The notes under the pieces: generated by a model
What the model saw: only the letters and a program-made list of their open reading frames with translations
Database searches by the model: none
Told to the model about the DNA's origin: nothing
Shown here: in pieces, positions 24,707 through 34,038 of the stretch
Position numbering within the stretch: position 1 is the stretch's first letter
Layout of the letters: every line of letters begins with the position of its first letter
From: CAYSRJ01 sp964521865
GTDB lineage: Bacteria > Spirochaetota > B62-G9 > DRHN01
DNA length: 64,000 nucleotides
NCBI GenBank assembly: GCA_964521865.1
Contig: CAZFTJ010000005.1
Coordinates: 1 to 64,000 of the forward strand
Reading direction: 5' to 3'
Program-made: the position numbers and the translations under genes

Positions 24707-26053
24707 ATGAGAACAGAGCAATGGATGAAGGAAGCCGGGTATATAGCAGACGTGATGAAGAAAGCACCTTCGTTTGACAGAGCATATCGGATCGGACCGG
24801 AGGAGTTTGACGCACGGCAGAGCAAGGTGTTGAAAGGGCTGCAGGAAAAGGGTCTTGAATGCGGAATAGTATTTTCAAACGAGCACTACAATGGAGATGT
24901 TCCATATTTAGGAGGAAATACCAACATAACGGTCGAATCTGTAGCCGGAATCATCGGGAACGACGGATTTCATATACTCGCAGGTCTTGAAGGAGGGTAC
25001 GTCGCTGAGCAGCTTGCCGGCAGATCGAACACAAAGGTACACAAGATACAGATGCTTCAGCTCGCTGATGAGGATTATCCAATCGATGCTGAACGTTTCG
25101 AGGATGTGATAGAGGAGGCGTGCGGGAAAAAGCCCGAAACAATCGGCCTTCTTACCCCCCGGGCAATTTTCCCTGTGAGCATTTACGAGTATTTACAAAA
25201 GTACCTGGGCGGTACAGAACACATAATCGATGCTCAGGAGGTGTACTATAAAGTCAAATACGAGAAGTCCGATATGGAGATGAAACTTGTCGAGGAAGCC
25301 TGCCTGTTGGCTGACACACTTATAGAGGGAATGGTCGGGGTCGTGAAACCCGGTATATACGATACACAGATAGCAGGGTGGGGCTATGAAATGGCCTATG
25401 AGTTGGGCGTTGACGAGCTCAGCTTCGATATTATAGTAACGGTCGGTGAAGCAAATCGCTCGCTTATATCCAAGGCATTGAACTACAGGGTAAAGGAAGG
25501 CGACATTGTTTCAATAGGAGTAGCGCCGAGGAGGGACGGGCTTACCGGATGCAACCGGGTATCCGTAGTGGCAGTTGATGATCCCGGCAGGATAACCGAT
25601 GATCAAAGGTTCTGGATTGAATTCGTGGAAGAGGCCTACCGCGAAGGACTCAGAGCGTTCAAGGAAGTTGCAAAGAACAACCTGCCGGCAAAGAATGTCG
25701 AACAGGCGATTATAGACTATTACCGAATGCGCGAAAAAGAGGTAAACAAAAGGTACGGAATATCGGTCGATCTGGCCAGACAAAAGCCGTATACGGGTGT
25801 GCACAATGCAGGGTACACGGAGGCATACGAGTTTTACGGCGCCATCACGCTGGCTTCCGAAGAGCCTCTCGGGAATCAGGTAGTGAATATGCTCGATATT
25901 GCTGTGAGGGGTATCGGCAACAGGTGGGATGAAGTTGTCATACCCGGGCTCGATTATGTTGTGGTGGAAAAGACGCTTGGTAAATACGGAAAAGAGGTTC
26001 GGCAGCTCAACAAGCTTCCTTTGAACGTACAGCATCTCGTCGGCAAGGCCTGA
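24707..26053 (+). CDS. M24 (creatinase/aminopeptidase P fold) homologue lacking most metal ligands
   Basis: 448 residues from the ATG at 24707, preceded by AAGGGGG; an upstream ATG at 24671 has no such site. The N-terminal creatinase-like domain and C-terminal pita-bread domain can be followed. However, the two-metal site is largely gone: the first Asp position (vDxG) reads VSIGVA, the second (xDxTR) reads TGCNR, and the Glu of the xxxEPG block is absent. His (TGVHNAG) remains. It is therefore unlikely to be a metallopeptidase and may be a metal-free hydrolase like creatinase or a binding protein. It lies next to the second sugar cluster but on the other strand. Confidence 0.75.
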   Translation: MRTEQWMKEAGYIADVMKKAPSFDRAYRIGPEEFDARQSKVLKGLQEKGLECGIVFSNEHYNGDVPYLGGNTNITVESVAGIIGNDGFHILAGLEGGYVAEQLAGRSNTKVHKIQMLQLADEDYPIDAERFEDVIEEACGKKPETIGLLTPRAIFPVSIYEYLQKYLGGTEHIIDAQEVYYKVKYEKSDMEMKLVEEACLLADTLIEGMVGVVKPGIYDTQIAGWGYEMAYELGVDELSFDIIVTVGEANRSLISKALNYRVKEGDIVSIGVAPRRDGLTGCNRVSVVAVDDPGRITDDQRFWIEFVEEAYREGLRAFKEVAKNNLPAKNVEQAIIDYYRMREKEVNKRYGISVDLARQKPYTGVHNAGYTEAYEFYGAITLASEEPLGNQVVNMLDIAVRGIGNRWDEVVIPGLDYVVVEKTLGKYGKEVRQLNKLPLNVQHLVGKA

Positions 26054-26171
26054 TAATTTTCATCAACACAAAGGTCGATTGGTTTATATTAGGAAAAAAC
26101 AAAAGTTCGCCGCCCGAATCGGTTCGACAATATCTACAATTACTGAGATATCTCAAAAAAACATGACTCTG

Positions 26172-27221
26172 TTATTCTGGGAATTCGATCAGGGTCTTCA
26201 AACCCTCTCCGCTCATAGCATATGCAAATGCTTCTTTAATCTCGGCGATTCTGAAGCGCTTGCTTATGATCGATTTCGTATCAACCTTTCGATCTTCTAT
26301 CAGCTTTATCGACCGTGCATAATCATACTGCGCATATCTCGTCGTTCCCGTCAGAACGAGGTTGTTGTAATGAATACGATTCGTGTCGAGCCGGACAAGC
26401 TCCTTTCCCTGCGGCAGGCCGCCGAACAGGTTTATTCTCCCTCCCTTTGCTGCAAGCTCCACGGACTGCCGTTGTACATCAGGAACAGGACAGGCTGTAA
26501 TAATCACATCCGCCCCGGCCCCATCTGTATGGCGACTCACCGCTTCGGCAAGGTCTTCCTTCTCAGAATTGACGATGATATCGGGATTAAACTTTTGAAT
26601 GAGGTTGAGTCTGGCATCGGAGATATCAGCCATCATGATTTTCCCCGCCCCTGCAATGCGTTGAATCAAGAGATGCAGGACGCCCATGGGCCCTGCCCCA
26701 ACAATCAGAACGTTATCACCGGGCTTTGTGTGTACTGAACGGTATGCAAAGTAGCAGCACGCGAGCGGTTCTGCAAGTGCCGCTTCTTCGAAGCCGATAT
26801 CTTTTTTGAACGGTACAAGATCACCCTGCACGATTGCCTTGGAATAAATCCTCATATATTCTGCAAAGCCGCCGTTTATTGTGATACCAAACGCATCGTA
26901 ATCGGGGCAGAGGTGAAATTTTCCTATTTTACAATAGCGACACCTCCCACACCCGATGTTTGGGGCAACCGCAACCCTCATTCCTTTCGCATATCCTTTT
27001 ACATCAGAACCAACCTCCCAGATCTCCCCTGAAATCTCATGTCCCAGTATCCTTGTTTCGCCCTCACCTATCCTGTGGTGACCACTCTTAAAGATCCTGA
27101 GGTCCGTGCCGCATATATTCGCGGCTCTCACCCTGAGGAGCATCTCATCTTTAGCGATCTTTGGAACCGGAACTTCATGCGCTTCGATCTTACCGATACC
27201 ACTGAATACTGCAGCACGCAT
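26172..27221 (-). CDS. Zinc-dependent medium-chain dehydrogenase
   Basis: 349 residues. Zinc ligands are in NICGTDLRIF (about 36-45) and GHEISGE (about 60-66), with structural cysteines CGRCRYCKIGKFHLC (about 91-105). The cofactor site VLIVGAGPMGVLHLL is at about 170-184. It belongs to the threonine/sorbitol dehydrogenase group. It is divergent from the RpiR regulator (150-base shared promoter region) and probably acts on the sugar imported by the 28412-33068 operon, together with the SDR in that operon. Direct substrate evidence is lacking. Confidence 0.88.
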   Translation of the reverse strand: MRAAVFSGIGKIEAHEVPVPKIAKDEMLLRVRAANICGTDLRIFKSGHHRIGEGETRILGHEISGEIWEVGSDVKGYAKGMRVAVAPNIGCGRCRYCKIGKFHLCPDYDAFGITINGGFAEYMRIYSKAIVQGDLVPFKKDIGFEEAALAEPLACCYFAYRSVHTKPGDNVLIVGAGPMGVLHLLIQRIAGAGKIMMADISDARLNLIQKFNPDIIVNSEKEDLAEAVSRHTDGAGADVIITACPVPDVQRQSVELAAKGGRINLFGGLPQGKELVRLDTNRIHYNNLVLTGTTRYAQYDYARSIKLIEDRKVDTKSIISKRFRIAEIKEAFAYAMSGEGLKTLIEFPE

Positions 27222-27311
27222 GTTTCAAACCTCCACTCTGATCCCTTCCGAGTCTCTTTTGGCTGAAGTTGATATCTTTCAGTTGTAAAATAATATTTTT
27301 TTTGTTAATAT

Positions 27312-27340
27312 ATTCAAAAAATTTATTTCAATTCTATAAT
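27312..27340 (+). promoter_or_regulatory. Promoter candidate of the RpiR gene
   Basis: Consensus -10 TATAAT at 27335-27340 and a weak -35 (ATTCAA) 17 bases upstream, followed by a GGAGG ribosome site before 27374. The divergent intergenic stretch also holds CTGAA...TTTCAG (27263-27282), a possible operator. Confidence 0.4.
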
Positions 27341-27373
27341 ATTTATGCAATAATAATAACTGGAGGCTGAACG

Positions 27374-28234
27374 ATGCCCGAGAATGATATTCTTTTGTTG
27401 AAGATCAGGGGCTTGCTCTCATCACTTAGTCCTGCTTTAAAAAAAATAGCTCTCTACATTCTAAATAATCCACAGAAGGTAAAGCTGTTGCGCATAAAAG
27501 ACCTCGCCTCAAGCTGTGGTGTTGCAGAAGCAACAATTACACGGTTTGTAAAGACCATCGGCCTTGGAAGCTTCCAGGAGTTGAAGATCAATATTGCCGA
27601 GCTCACCAAAGAGAGTAATGTCGAGAAAGAGCTCGTATACGACGATGTAACGATAGGCGATTCTATAAAGAGTATCGTAGATAAAATCGTTGCCATTAAT
27701 ATCAAGGCATTGAACGACACTAAAAAGCTGATAAACATAAAAGAAACAGAGAGGGCAATAGCTGCAATACATAAAGCAAAGCAGATAGATATCTACGGTG
27801 CAGGCGGTTCCTATATCACTTCCGAGAATGTCCGCATGCGGTTCTACAGAATAGGGAAGCGCTGTATCATATACAACGACCCGAACCAGCAGGCTGTATC
27901 AGCCTCGCTGCTTACTTCAAAGGATCTCGCCATAGGTATATGTAATTCGGGCCGCACGATCTCCACCGTCAATGCATTAAAACGAGCCAAGGAAAGCGGT
28001 GCCGTTACTATTTGCATTACCAACTTCGATCAGACGCCTATAACAAAGTATGCCGACATCAAGCTCTTTACATCGACCCAGGACTCCGCATTCTTTCAGG
28101 AATCGATGGTTTCAAGAGTGGCACAAATTATCATAGTGGACATCCTCTATGCGGGACTTGCGATACGCACCTTCGATACATCTATTAAAAAGATCGAGAA
28201 ATCATCGGCCTCTCTGAGAAATGTCCTTATGTAG
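27374..28234 (+). CDS. RpiR-family transcriptional regulator
   Basis: 286 residues. The N-terminal HTH_6 domain (about 1-77) includes DLASSCGVAEATITRFVKTI. A C-terminal SIS sugar-phosphate sensor (about 120-260) follows, with YGAGGSYITSENVRMRFYRI. These regulators bind phosphosugars and control the uptake or catabolic genes beside them. It sits between the divergent zinc dehydrogenase and the convergent ribose-type transporter operon and is the probable regulator of both. GGAGG lies eight bases before the ATG. Confidence 0.92.
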   Translation: MPENDILLLKIRGLLSSLSPALKKIALYILNNPQKVKLLRIKDLASSCGVAEATITRFVKTIGLGSFQELKINIAELTKESNVEKELVYDDVTIGDSIKSIVDKIVAINIKALNDTKKLINIKETERAIAAIHKAKQIDIYGAGGSYITSENVRMRFYRIGKRCIIYNDPNQQAVSASLLTSKDLAIGICNSGRTISTVNALKRAKESGAVTICITNFDQTPITKYADIKLFTSTQDSAFFQESMVSRVAQIIIVDILYAGLAIRTFDTSIKKIEKSSASLRNVLM

Positions 28235-28411
28235 ATGCATTCCAGGAAATCTTCAAATCTCCTCCACCTCCAGGTCCGGTACCTGGTCGGTATATTTCAA
28301 TCCCGTTTTGATAGATGCGAAAAAAAGCGCTGCAATAGAAAATTCCAGAAAATTTCTACTCAGGATTGGGATGATGAAAAAATTCTTAATGCGCAGATTA
28401 TTATATATATC

Positions 28412-29500
28412 TTACGCACCGAATTTTCTTCTCCGCCACTGATCGAAAACAACAACGCCAATGATTACGAGCCCCATAACAACGCGCTGCCAGAAAGCAG
28501 ATACATTGAGAAGGTTAAGACCGTTTCCCAGCACGCCCATGATGATTGCACCGATCAAGCTGCCGATTATAGTCCCCTCGCCGCCGAAGAGGTTGGTTCC
28601 GCCGATAACAACGGCTGCAATACACTTCAGCTCAACACCTGTTGCCATGAGTGCATTGGCTGAATTCATGCGTCCCGTAAGCACAATACCGGCCATTGCT
28701 CCCATCATCCCCATTATCATGTATGTTGAAATCTTTATACGATCTACCTTGAGACCGGATACTCGTGCTGCTTCTCGATTTCCACCGACAGCAAATATGG
28801 ACCTTCCCAATACCGTTTGCGACAATACTATCCAGCCTATAAATACGATAAGGATAGCGATAAGCGGTCCGGTTGGAATGCCAAAAAGCTCCTTCCCGCC
28901 CATCCATATTATGGCGTCAGGCAAATATCCCTTGAGCTCAGTTGCGGTCAAGTGTGAAGGAATCGGCAATCCGCCTGTGACAAGAAGGGCAACACCGCGT
29001 GCTGCCTCCATCATACCGAGAGTTGCAACAAAATCCGGAATTCGCCCCTTGGCAATAATGATACCGTTTATCGCCCCTGCAACCGTTCCCACAAGAAATC
29101 CAATGAGCATTGCCGACCATGCACTGATTGGCCCAAAAGATACGCCGAGGAAGGTGATGGTCTGTGTCGCAAGCACTGCCATAATCGAAGCAGACACAGC
29201 CATTACGGCACCAACAGAAAGGTCGATCCCTGCACCGATGATTACCATAGTCTGTCCGACTGCAAGGATGATGAGGTATGCATTTTGTTCCCCTATATTT
29301 TTTAAGTTGCTTACTGTTGCAAAATGAGGAGAAGCGAGTGAAAAGTACAAAACAAGAAAGAGCAGGGCAATGATAGGACCGCCACGAAGCAGCGTCGACC
29401 ACCCTATAGTACGCATACCGACACCTCTTTTCATCCCGAGCTTCACCGATGCTTTTGCATCGGGATTCTTACGCTGCCTCATCCGCCCCTGCATTTTCAT
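28412..29500 (-). CDS. Ribose/galactose-type ABC permease (RbsC family)
   Basis: 362 residues with a basic cytoplasmic N-terminal extension of about 35 residues and 8-10 hydrophobic helices. Family blocks GAGIDLSVGAVMA and GREAARVSGLKVDRIK (about 236-251, the ATPase contact) are clear. It overlaps the ATPase gene by four bases (ATGA). It forms the homodimeric channel of a carbohydrate-uptake-2 transporter. Last gene of the operon; the gap to the convergent RpiR gene has no supported gene. Confidence 0.92.
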   Translation of the reverse strand: MKMQGRMRQRKNPDAKASVKLGMKRGVGMRTIGWSTLLRGGPIIALLFLVLYFSLASPHFATVSNLKNIGEQNAYLIILAVGQTMVIIGAGIDLSVGAVMAVSASIMAVLATQTITFLGVSFGPISAWSAMLIGFLVGTVAGAINGIIIAKGRIPDFVATLGMMEAARGVALLVTGGLPIPSHLTATELKGYLPDAIIWMGGKELFGIPTGPLIAILIVFIGWIVLSQTVLGRSIFAVGGNREAARVSGLKVDRIKISTYMIMGMMGAMAGIVLTGRMNSANALMATGVELKCIAAVVIGGTNLFGGEGTIIGSLIGAIIMGVLGNGLNLLNVSAFWQRVVMGLVIIGVVVFDQWRRRKFGA

Positions 29501-30993
29501 TCTCCTCCAATTACTGCGTATTTTAAAATATCTTCCTGAGTAGCGGTGCCGCGTTTAAAATCCGCAGTTATCGAGCCCCGGCACATAACGAGTATCCTGT
29601 CGGCTATTGCCAGTACCTCAGGGAGTTCAGAAGAGATCATGATGATGCCGACTCCCCTTTTGACCAGTTCGCTCATCAATTTGAACACCTCGGTTTTGGA
29701 TCCAACGTCTATTCCTCGTGTCGGCTCATCGAATATCATTATCTTTGAACGACTGCATATCCACTTTGCGAGAGCAACTTTCTGCTGGTTTCCACCGCTG
29801 AGAAATTCAACCTTCTGATTAAGGCCTGAAGTGTGGATGGTAAGATTTTTTATGTAATTCTGGGCCAGGTTTCTTTCAGTACGATGTTTAAGAAAACCTG
29901 CTCTTTTTACCTGTTTTAAGCTTGCCAGCGTAATGTTCGCCGAAACAGGCAGCCGCGGAACCAGCCCATCTCTTCTGTTTTCTGTAAGAAAACCGATACC
30001 GTGCTCGATTGCGTCCCAGGGAGATGATATTGTAACTTCTTTTCCATCGATAAAAATTTTTCCCCCGTCGATCTTATCGATCCCGAAGATAGCCCGGGCA
30101 AACTCCGTACGGCCGGCACCCATAAGACCGGAAATTCCTAATATTTCTCCTTCATGGAGGGTTAAACCGATATTATGGAGCTTCTCCTTTACGCTCAGTT
30201 TCTCTACTCTGAAGACTTCCCGGCCGATTTTAACCTCTTCCTTTGGAAATTGCTCCTTTAACTCTCTTCCCACCATCATTCTTATCAATGTACCCGTATC
30301 AGCCTTATCCACCCCTAATGTCCCGATGGTTTTCCCATCTCTGAGCACTGTAACTCTCTGTCCGATCTGTTTAACCTCATCGAGCCTGTGCGACACATAC
30401 ACAACGCCGACGCCACGCTTCTGGAGCTGTCTTATTATCTCAAATAATCTCTCCCTCTCCTCTGCAGAAAGTGCGGATGTCGGTTCATCGAGAAGCAGGA
30501 TGCGAACATGTATGGAGAGTACTTTTGCTATTTCGACAAGCTGACGCTCAGCCATTCCGAGCGCCCTGATCCGCTGCCTCGGGTTCACATGAACTCCAAA
30601 ACCATTGAACAGTGTATAGGTCTCATCGTATAGCCGGGACCAGTAAACGATCCCTGTTTTTCTTTTAGGAAACCTGCCCAGAAATATGTTCTCAGCCACA
30701 CTGAGACTGGGAATAAGACTCAATTCCTGATAGACCATTCCTATCCCGAGATCCCTGGCATGGTATGGGTTTTCAATCTCTACTTCCTGATCCTGGATAA
30801 TTATTCGACCGCTATCCTTAGCGAGAGTACCACTGAAAATTTTCATCAAGGTAGATTTTCCGGCTCCGTTTTCTCCAAGTAATATATGCACCTCTCCAGG
30901 TATAAGATCGAAGTCGACATGATCGATTGCATGAACGCCTGGAAAGCTTTTGTCGATGCTCTCCGCCTTTAAAAGGAAAGATGCCTCTTGCAT
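29497..30993 (-). CDS. Sugar ABC transporter ATPase with two nucleotide-binding domains (RbsA/MglA family)
   Basis: 498 residues, the normal two-domain length. Domain 1 has Walker A GENGAGKSTL and signature LGMAERQLVEIAK. Domain 2 has a degenerate Walker A (GLMGAGRTE) and signature LSGGNQQKVALAKW with Walker B IMIFDEPTRGID. This asymmetry is typical of the family. GAGGA lies upstream of the ATG. It powers the RbsC-type channel encoded next. Confidence 0.93.
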   Translation of the reverse strand: MQEASFLLKAESIDKSFPGVHAIDHVDFDLIPGEVHILLGENGAGKSTLMKIFSGTLAKDSGRIIIQDQEVEIENPYHARDLGIGMVYQELSLIPSLSVAENIFLGRFPKRKTGIVYWSRLYDETYTLFNGFGVHVNPRQRIRALGMAERQLVEIAKVLSIHVRILLLDEPTSALSAEERERLFEIIRQLQKRGVGVVYVSHRLDEVKQIGQRVTVLRDGKTIGTLGVDKADTGTLIRMMVGRELKEQFPKEEVKIGREVFRVEKLSVKEKLHNIGLTLHEGEILGISGLMGAGRTEFARAIFGIDKIDGGKIFIDGKEVTISSPWDAIEHGIGFLTENRRDGLVPRLPVSANITLASLKQVKRAGFLKHRTERNLAQNYIKNLTIHTSGLNQKVEFLSGGNQQKVALAKWICSRSKIMIFDEPTRGIDVGSKTEVFKLMSELVKRGVGIIMISSELPEVLAIADRILVMCRGSITADFKRGTATQEDILKYAVIGGE

Positions 30994-31042
30994 ATTATAC
31001 TTCCTCTTCGTGTATAGTTATTTGAACGCTTCGCATCCGGAG

Positions 31043-31804
31043 TTATTGAGCAGTATAACCTCCATCTACGGAAAGAACCGAACCTATCGTATATTTTGAT
31101 TCATCTGAAGCCAGAAAGAGAATACCGGTTGCTATTTCCTCCGGCTTTCCCATTCGCTTCAATGGACGATCATCCGATAAAACTCTTCGCGTCTCTTCAG
31201 GGTCCTCTGAGTTATCTATTATCTTTTCAACAAGAGGCGTCAATGTTCTTCCCGGACATATGCAATTTATCCGAATATTTTTTGTTGCAAAATCAACGGC
31301 AGTGCTCCTTGTCAGTGCAATGACCCCGCTTTTCGACACATTATATGCCACCTGATTTGCTATTCCAACCAGACCTGCTTCAGATGCTATATTAACAACA
31401 GATCCGCCGCCGCCTTTAACCATATATGGAATACAATACTTCATGCAGAGGAATATTCCAAGGAGGTTTATTCCCAGGATACGATTCCAGGTCTCTTCCG
31501 GTGTACTGACCACATCGCCTTCTGAAAAGATTCCTGCAACATTGATGAGTATGTCCAGTCTCCCATATGTATCGACTGTGACCTTCACCATATTCAGGAC
31601 GTGCGACGAGTTGGAAACATCAGCAGGAATAAAAATCGCACTTCCGCCCATCTCCTTTATCATACTGACTGTTCTTTCACCCGCTTTCTCATCGATATCA
31701 ACGACAACAACCTTTGCACCTTCTTGTGTAAAAAGCAATGCCGTGGTTCTCCCGATTCCGGAACCGGCGCCTGTAATTATTGCAACCTTATCTACCAGTT
31801 TCAT
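31043..31804 (-). CDS. Classical short-chain dehydrogenase/reductase
   Basis: 253 residues. Cofactor motif TGAGSGIGRTTAL (about 11-23), NVAG (about 88-91), and catalytic Ser in NIASEAG with YNVSK (about 154-158). The acidic residue in VVVDID suggests NAD preference. It lies in the sugar operon between the binding protein and the ATPase, so it probably oxidises the imported sugar or polyol, paired with the zinc dehydrogenase at 26172. Substrate unknown. Confidence 0.9.
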   Translation of the reverse strand: MKLVDKVAIITGAGSGIGRTTALLFTQEGAKVVVVDIDEKAGERTVSMIKEMGGSAIFIPADVSNSSHVLNMVKVTVDTYGRLDILINVAGIFSEGDVVSTPEETWNRILGINLLGIFLCMKYCIPYMVKGGGGSVVNIASEAGLVGIANQVAYNVSKSGVIALTRSTAVDFATKNIRINCICPGRTLTPLVEKIIDNSEDPEETRRVLSDDRPLKRMGKPEEIATGILFLASDESKYTIGSVLSVDGGYTAQ

Positions 31805-31820
31805 CTTCTTCTTCCTTAAT

Positions 31821-31859
31821 AAAAAAATAGGGATAGAAACCCTTGCAGGTTCCTATCCC
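31821..31859 (-). terminator. Intrinsic terminator/attenuator after the binding-protein gene
   Basis: Minus-strand stem GGGATAGGAACC / GGTTTCTATCCC (one mismatch, 6-base loop) followed directly by TATTTTTTT. It stands between the binding-protein stop and the SDR start in the middle of the operon. Partial termination here would give more binding protein than ATPase and channel. Confidence 0.8.
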
Positions 31860-31871
31860 CATCAACGACCC

Positions 31872-33068
31872 TTACTTTACCCGGGGTGAACCACCCGCCT
31901 TAATGGTGGCCCAGTCAATGGGCTCGAGTGCAGGTGTTGGATAGAAGAGTCTGGCGTTATCCTTGTACATCGTGCGCGGTCTGATATCAAATATATAAGG
32001 AACGTCCCCACCCATTACAAGGGTAACCGCAAACTCCGTTCCATACCATCCCCACTCGGGGAACCCGTGATGCGTTTCAGCAACCATCTTGCCTTCTGCA
32101 ACCCGGTCAGCTGATTCCGGGGTTACATCATTCGTGAATACAGCGACGTATTTATCCCCTATATCTCCTTTACCTGCACGTTCCAGTCTTCCGGCAGCAT
32201 CACACGCCAGCATTGCTCCAAGTCCCATCTCATTGGAAGCAGCCCATATTGCATCGAGTGTTCCCGGCGGGTTTGCAGTCAGGAAATCCTCGGCAGCCTT
32301 GATACCCTTTTCTCTGTTCCAGTCTGCAGGAAGGGTCCCCACCACTTCAATGCCTGGAAAGGGATCTACCACTTCGTGGAAGCCGTTCAAACGGGCAGTA
32401 GAAAAGAAACCGCCTGCGATTCCCTCGATGATTGCTACCCTTGCCTCAATGTCCGCTGTTTTGGGATTAACATCCTTGTAGAGGTTTTTCCACCACGCAA
32501 GGTCAAGATACGTGCCGGGTTCAATATCTACCATTTTCCCCTTTCCGAGTACTCCGGGCCCCCCAAAGTAATCGAGCAGAGCGTATGCAGAAATTCTGCC
32601 GGCATCTGTGTTGTCAAATCCTATGTATGACGCTACTTCAACTCCGGGAATGGGCTCAAGCAGGTTTACGATAATAACCGGAATCCCCTTTTCATTGGCC
32701 TTCTTTACCGCCGGCTTGATGACCTCTACTTCGATCGGAGAAATTGCAATAGCATCAACGTTTCTCTCAACATAGTCTTCGATAATGGCTACCTGGTCTG
32801 CAAATGCAACGTGGGTAGCAGGCGACTGGGATATAACTTCAACATCAATACCGTTTGCAGCAGCATCTGCAGCAGCTTTCTCGAAGTAATCGGTTGCCGT
32901 TTTGAAAACCCCGGTAATATCCGGCGGTGTCCATCCGATCGTGATCTTTTCCGCCTCCTTTTTCCCTGCAGCAAGAATTCTCACATCACGCGTTTGAAGA
33001 AGAATCATACCTGCAAGAAAAACCAGAACTGTGGATGCAATAATGATGATTTTTGTTTTGCCTTTCAT
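31872..33068 (-). CDS. Ribose-type periplasmic sugar-binding protein
   Basis: 398 residues from the ATG at 33068, with AAAGGAGGGG just upstream; a longer frame exists but lacks a site. An N-terminal hydrophobic signal (about 5-25) is followed by AAGKKEAEKITIGW at the mature start; no lipobox. The type I binding-protein fold shows in ISPIEVEVIKPAVKKA and the two lobes thereafter. Length is greater than RbsB (about 300), owing to insertions near residues 190-230. It delivers an unknown sugar to the RbsAC-type transporter. First gene of the operon, with a leader of about 220 bases. Confidence 0.9.
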   Translation of the reverse strand: MKGKTKIIIIASTVLVFLAGMILLQTRDVRILAAGKKEAEKITIGWTPPDITGVFKTATDYFEKAAADAAANGIDVEVISQSPATHVAFADQVAIIEDYVERNVDAIAISPIEVEVIKPAVKKANEKGIPVIIVNLLEPIPGVEVASYIGFDNTDAGRISAYALLDYFGGPGVLGKGKMVDIEPGTYLDLAWWKNLYKDVNPKTADIEARVAIIEGIAGGFFSTARLNGFHEVVDPFPGIEVVGTLPADWNREKGIKAAEDFLTANPPGTLDAIWAASNEMGLGAMLACDAAGRLERAGKGDIGDKYVAVFTNDVTPESADRVAEGKMVAETHHGFPEWGWYGTEFAVTLVMGGDVPYIFDIRPRTMYKDNARLFYPTPALEPIDWATIKAGGSPRVK

Positions 33069-33292
33069 GATGCCCCTCCTTTGAAAAATAGATTTATATA
33101 CACAAAGCAGGTCACATTGAATCCGCTTTACAATGCAGGACACAGCTTTTAGGTGTATAGCCTTATAAATAACAGTGGCGATTAAACGGTGCAGTGCAAT
33201 TAAAAATCAAAATTCGGAGCTTTATTCACGCAGGGATACACATGGTGTTATACCACTATTAATTTACCTACTCTTAACCGCTATTTCATATT

Positions 33293-33320
33293 ATTGTATC
33301 ACCAAATAAAAGTCTGTCAA
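33293..33320 (-). promoter_or_regulatory. Promoter of the ribose-type operon
   Basis: Minus strand TTGACA (33315-33320) and TACAAT (33293-33298) with 16-base spacing. A palindrome TGGT-GTTAT-ACCA at 33243-33255 lies about 35 bases downstream of the expected start and could be an operator. The transcript would carry a 5' leader of about 220 bases (33069-33287) in which I recognise no riboswitch. Confidence 0.65.
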
Positions 33321-33435
33321 ATAAATTTTTTTTTTTATAATAATATTCAATCTTATTTTTTTCGATAACTCATTACCAAATACCGACGGTCGGTTGTGTT
33401 CGATATAAATTGTCTGCCGGTAAAAGGAGCAAATT

Positions 33436-33843
33436 TTGCGCCCCGGCGATTACGCATTTTCCAATCTGTACAATAAAATGCTTGTAGTTGCGGAGGATAC
33501 GGTGGGCAGGCAAGATCTTTTGTACCCTGCGTGCAGCCCGGATATGTACCGCTACCAGTACGGCTTCACCGGGCATCATCCAACCTGCCTTGAAAATCTA
33601 TATACCGCTCTCCGCGATTATGCAATACGTATCGATGAAATTCCAGGCCCGATAAACCTATTCATGAATTCCCGTGTATCCCCGGACGGAACCATCCGGA
33701 TTGACGAGCCGTGTTCGAAAGCAGGGGATTACGTATCCCTCAAGGCCGAAATGGATATGATCGTGGCGGTATCCGCATGCTCCGTAAAAGAAAGCGCATT
33801 AAACGCCTGCGAATGCAGACCGATAAAAATAATTTTTGTATAA
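33436..33843 (+). CDS. DUF1989 (urea carboxylase-associated family) protein, N-terminally short
   Basis: 135 residues starting at TTG, with AAAGGAG seven bases upstream. The sequence from VVAEDTVGRQDLLYPACSPD through MNSRVSPDGTI to a final AECMD-like/ECRPIKI block matches the C-terminal two thirds of DUF1989 proteins, which are usually near 190-200 residues. A stop at 33421 blocks upstream extension. The first cupin-like strands are thus missing. Conserved Asp and Cys residues of the family (HDLLxPACSP, SACS) remain. It could be a relic rescued by a new start or a short functional variant. No urea-carboxylase genes are nearby. Confidence 0.65.
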   Translation: MRPGDYAFSNLYNKMLVVAEDTVGRQDLLYPACSPDMYRYQYGFTGHHPTCLENLYTALRDYAIRIDEIPGPINLFMNSRVSPDGTIRIDEPCSKAGDYVSLKAEMDMIVAVSACSVKESALNACECRPIKIIFV

Positions 33844-34038
33844 CGATGATCTGCAAACGGTTCAAAGTGCGGGTTGTTATCCATCCGGAGTACAGCACTT
33901 TTTCCGGCTTTTTTCAACACAAACCGTTATATTATATATATCACCACGCTTCCTGTTCCCGGATTTTAATACTCCACCGTTGAATAACGATCGTGTTGAA
34001 ACAAAACCTGCAGCACACTGAAGAGAGGAACCGTCGAT

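Noticed and set aside
24487..24777. Plus-strand 96-codon frame between the permease and the M24 gene
   Set aside because: Overlaps the M24 start, has no ribosome site, and its composition changes abruptly.
27312..33320. Shared AT-rich string AAAAAATTTATTT in the RpiR and binding-protein promoter regions
   Set aside because: Too low in complexity to separate from chance in AT-rich promoters.
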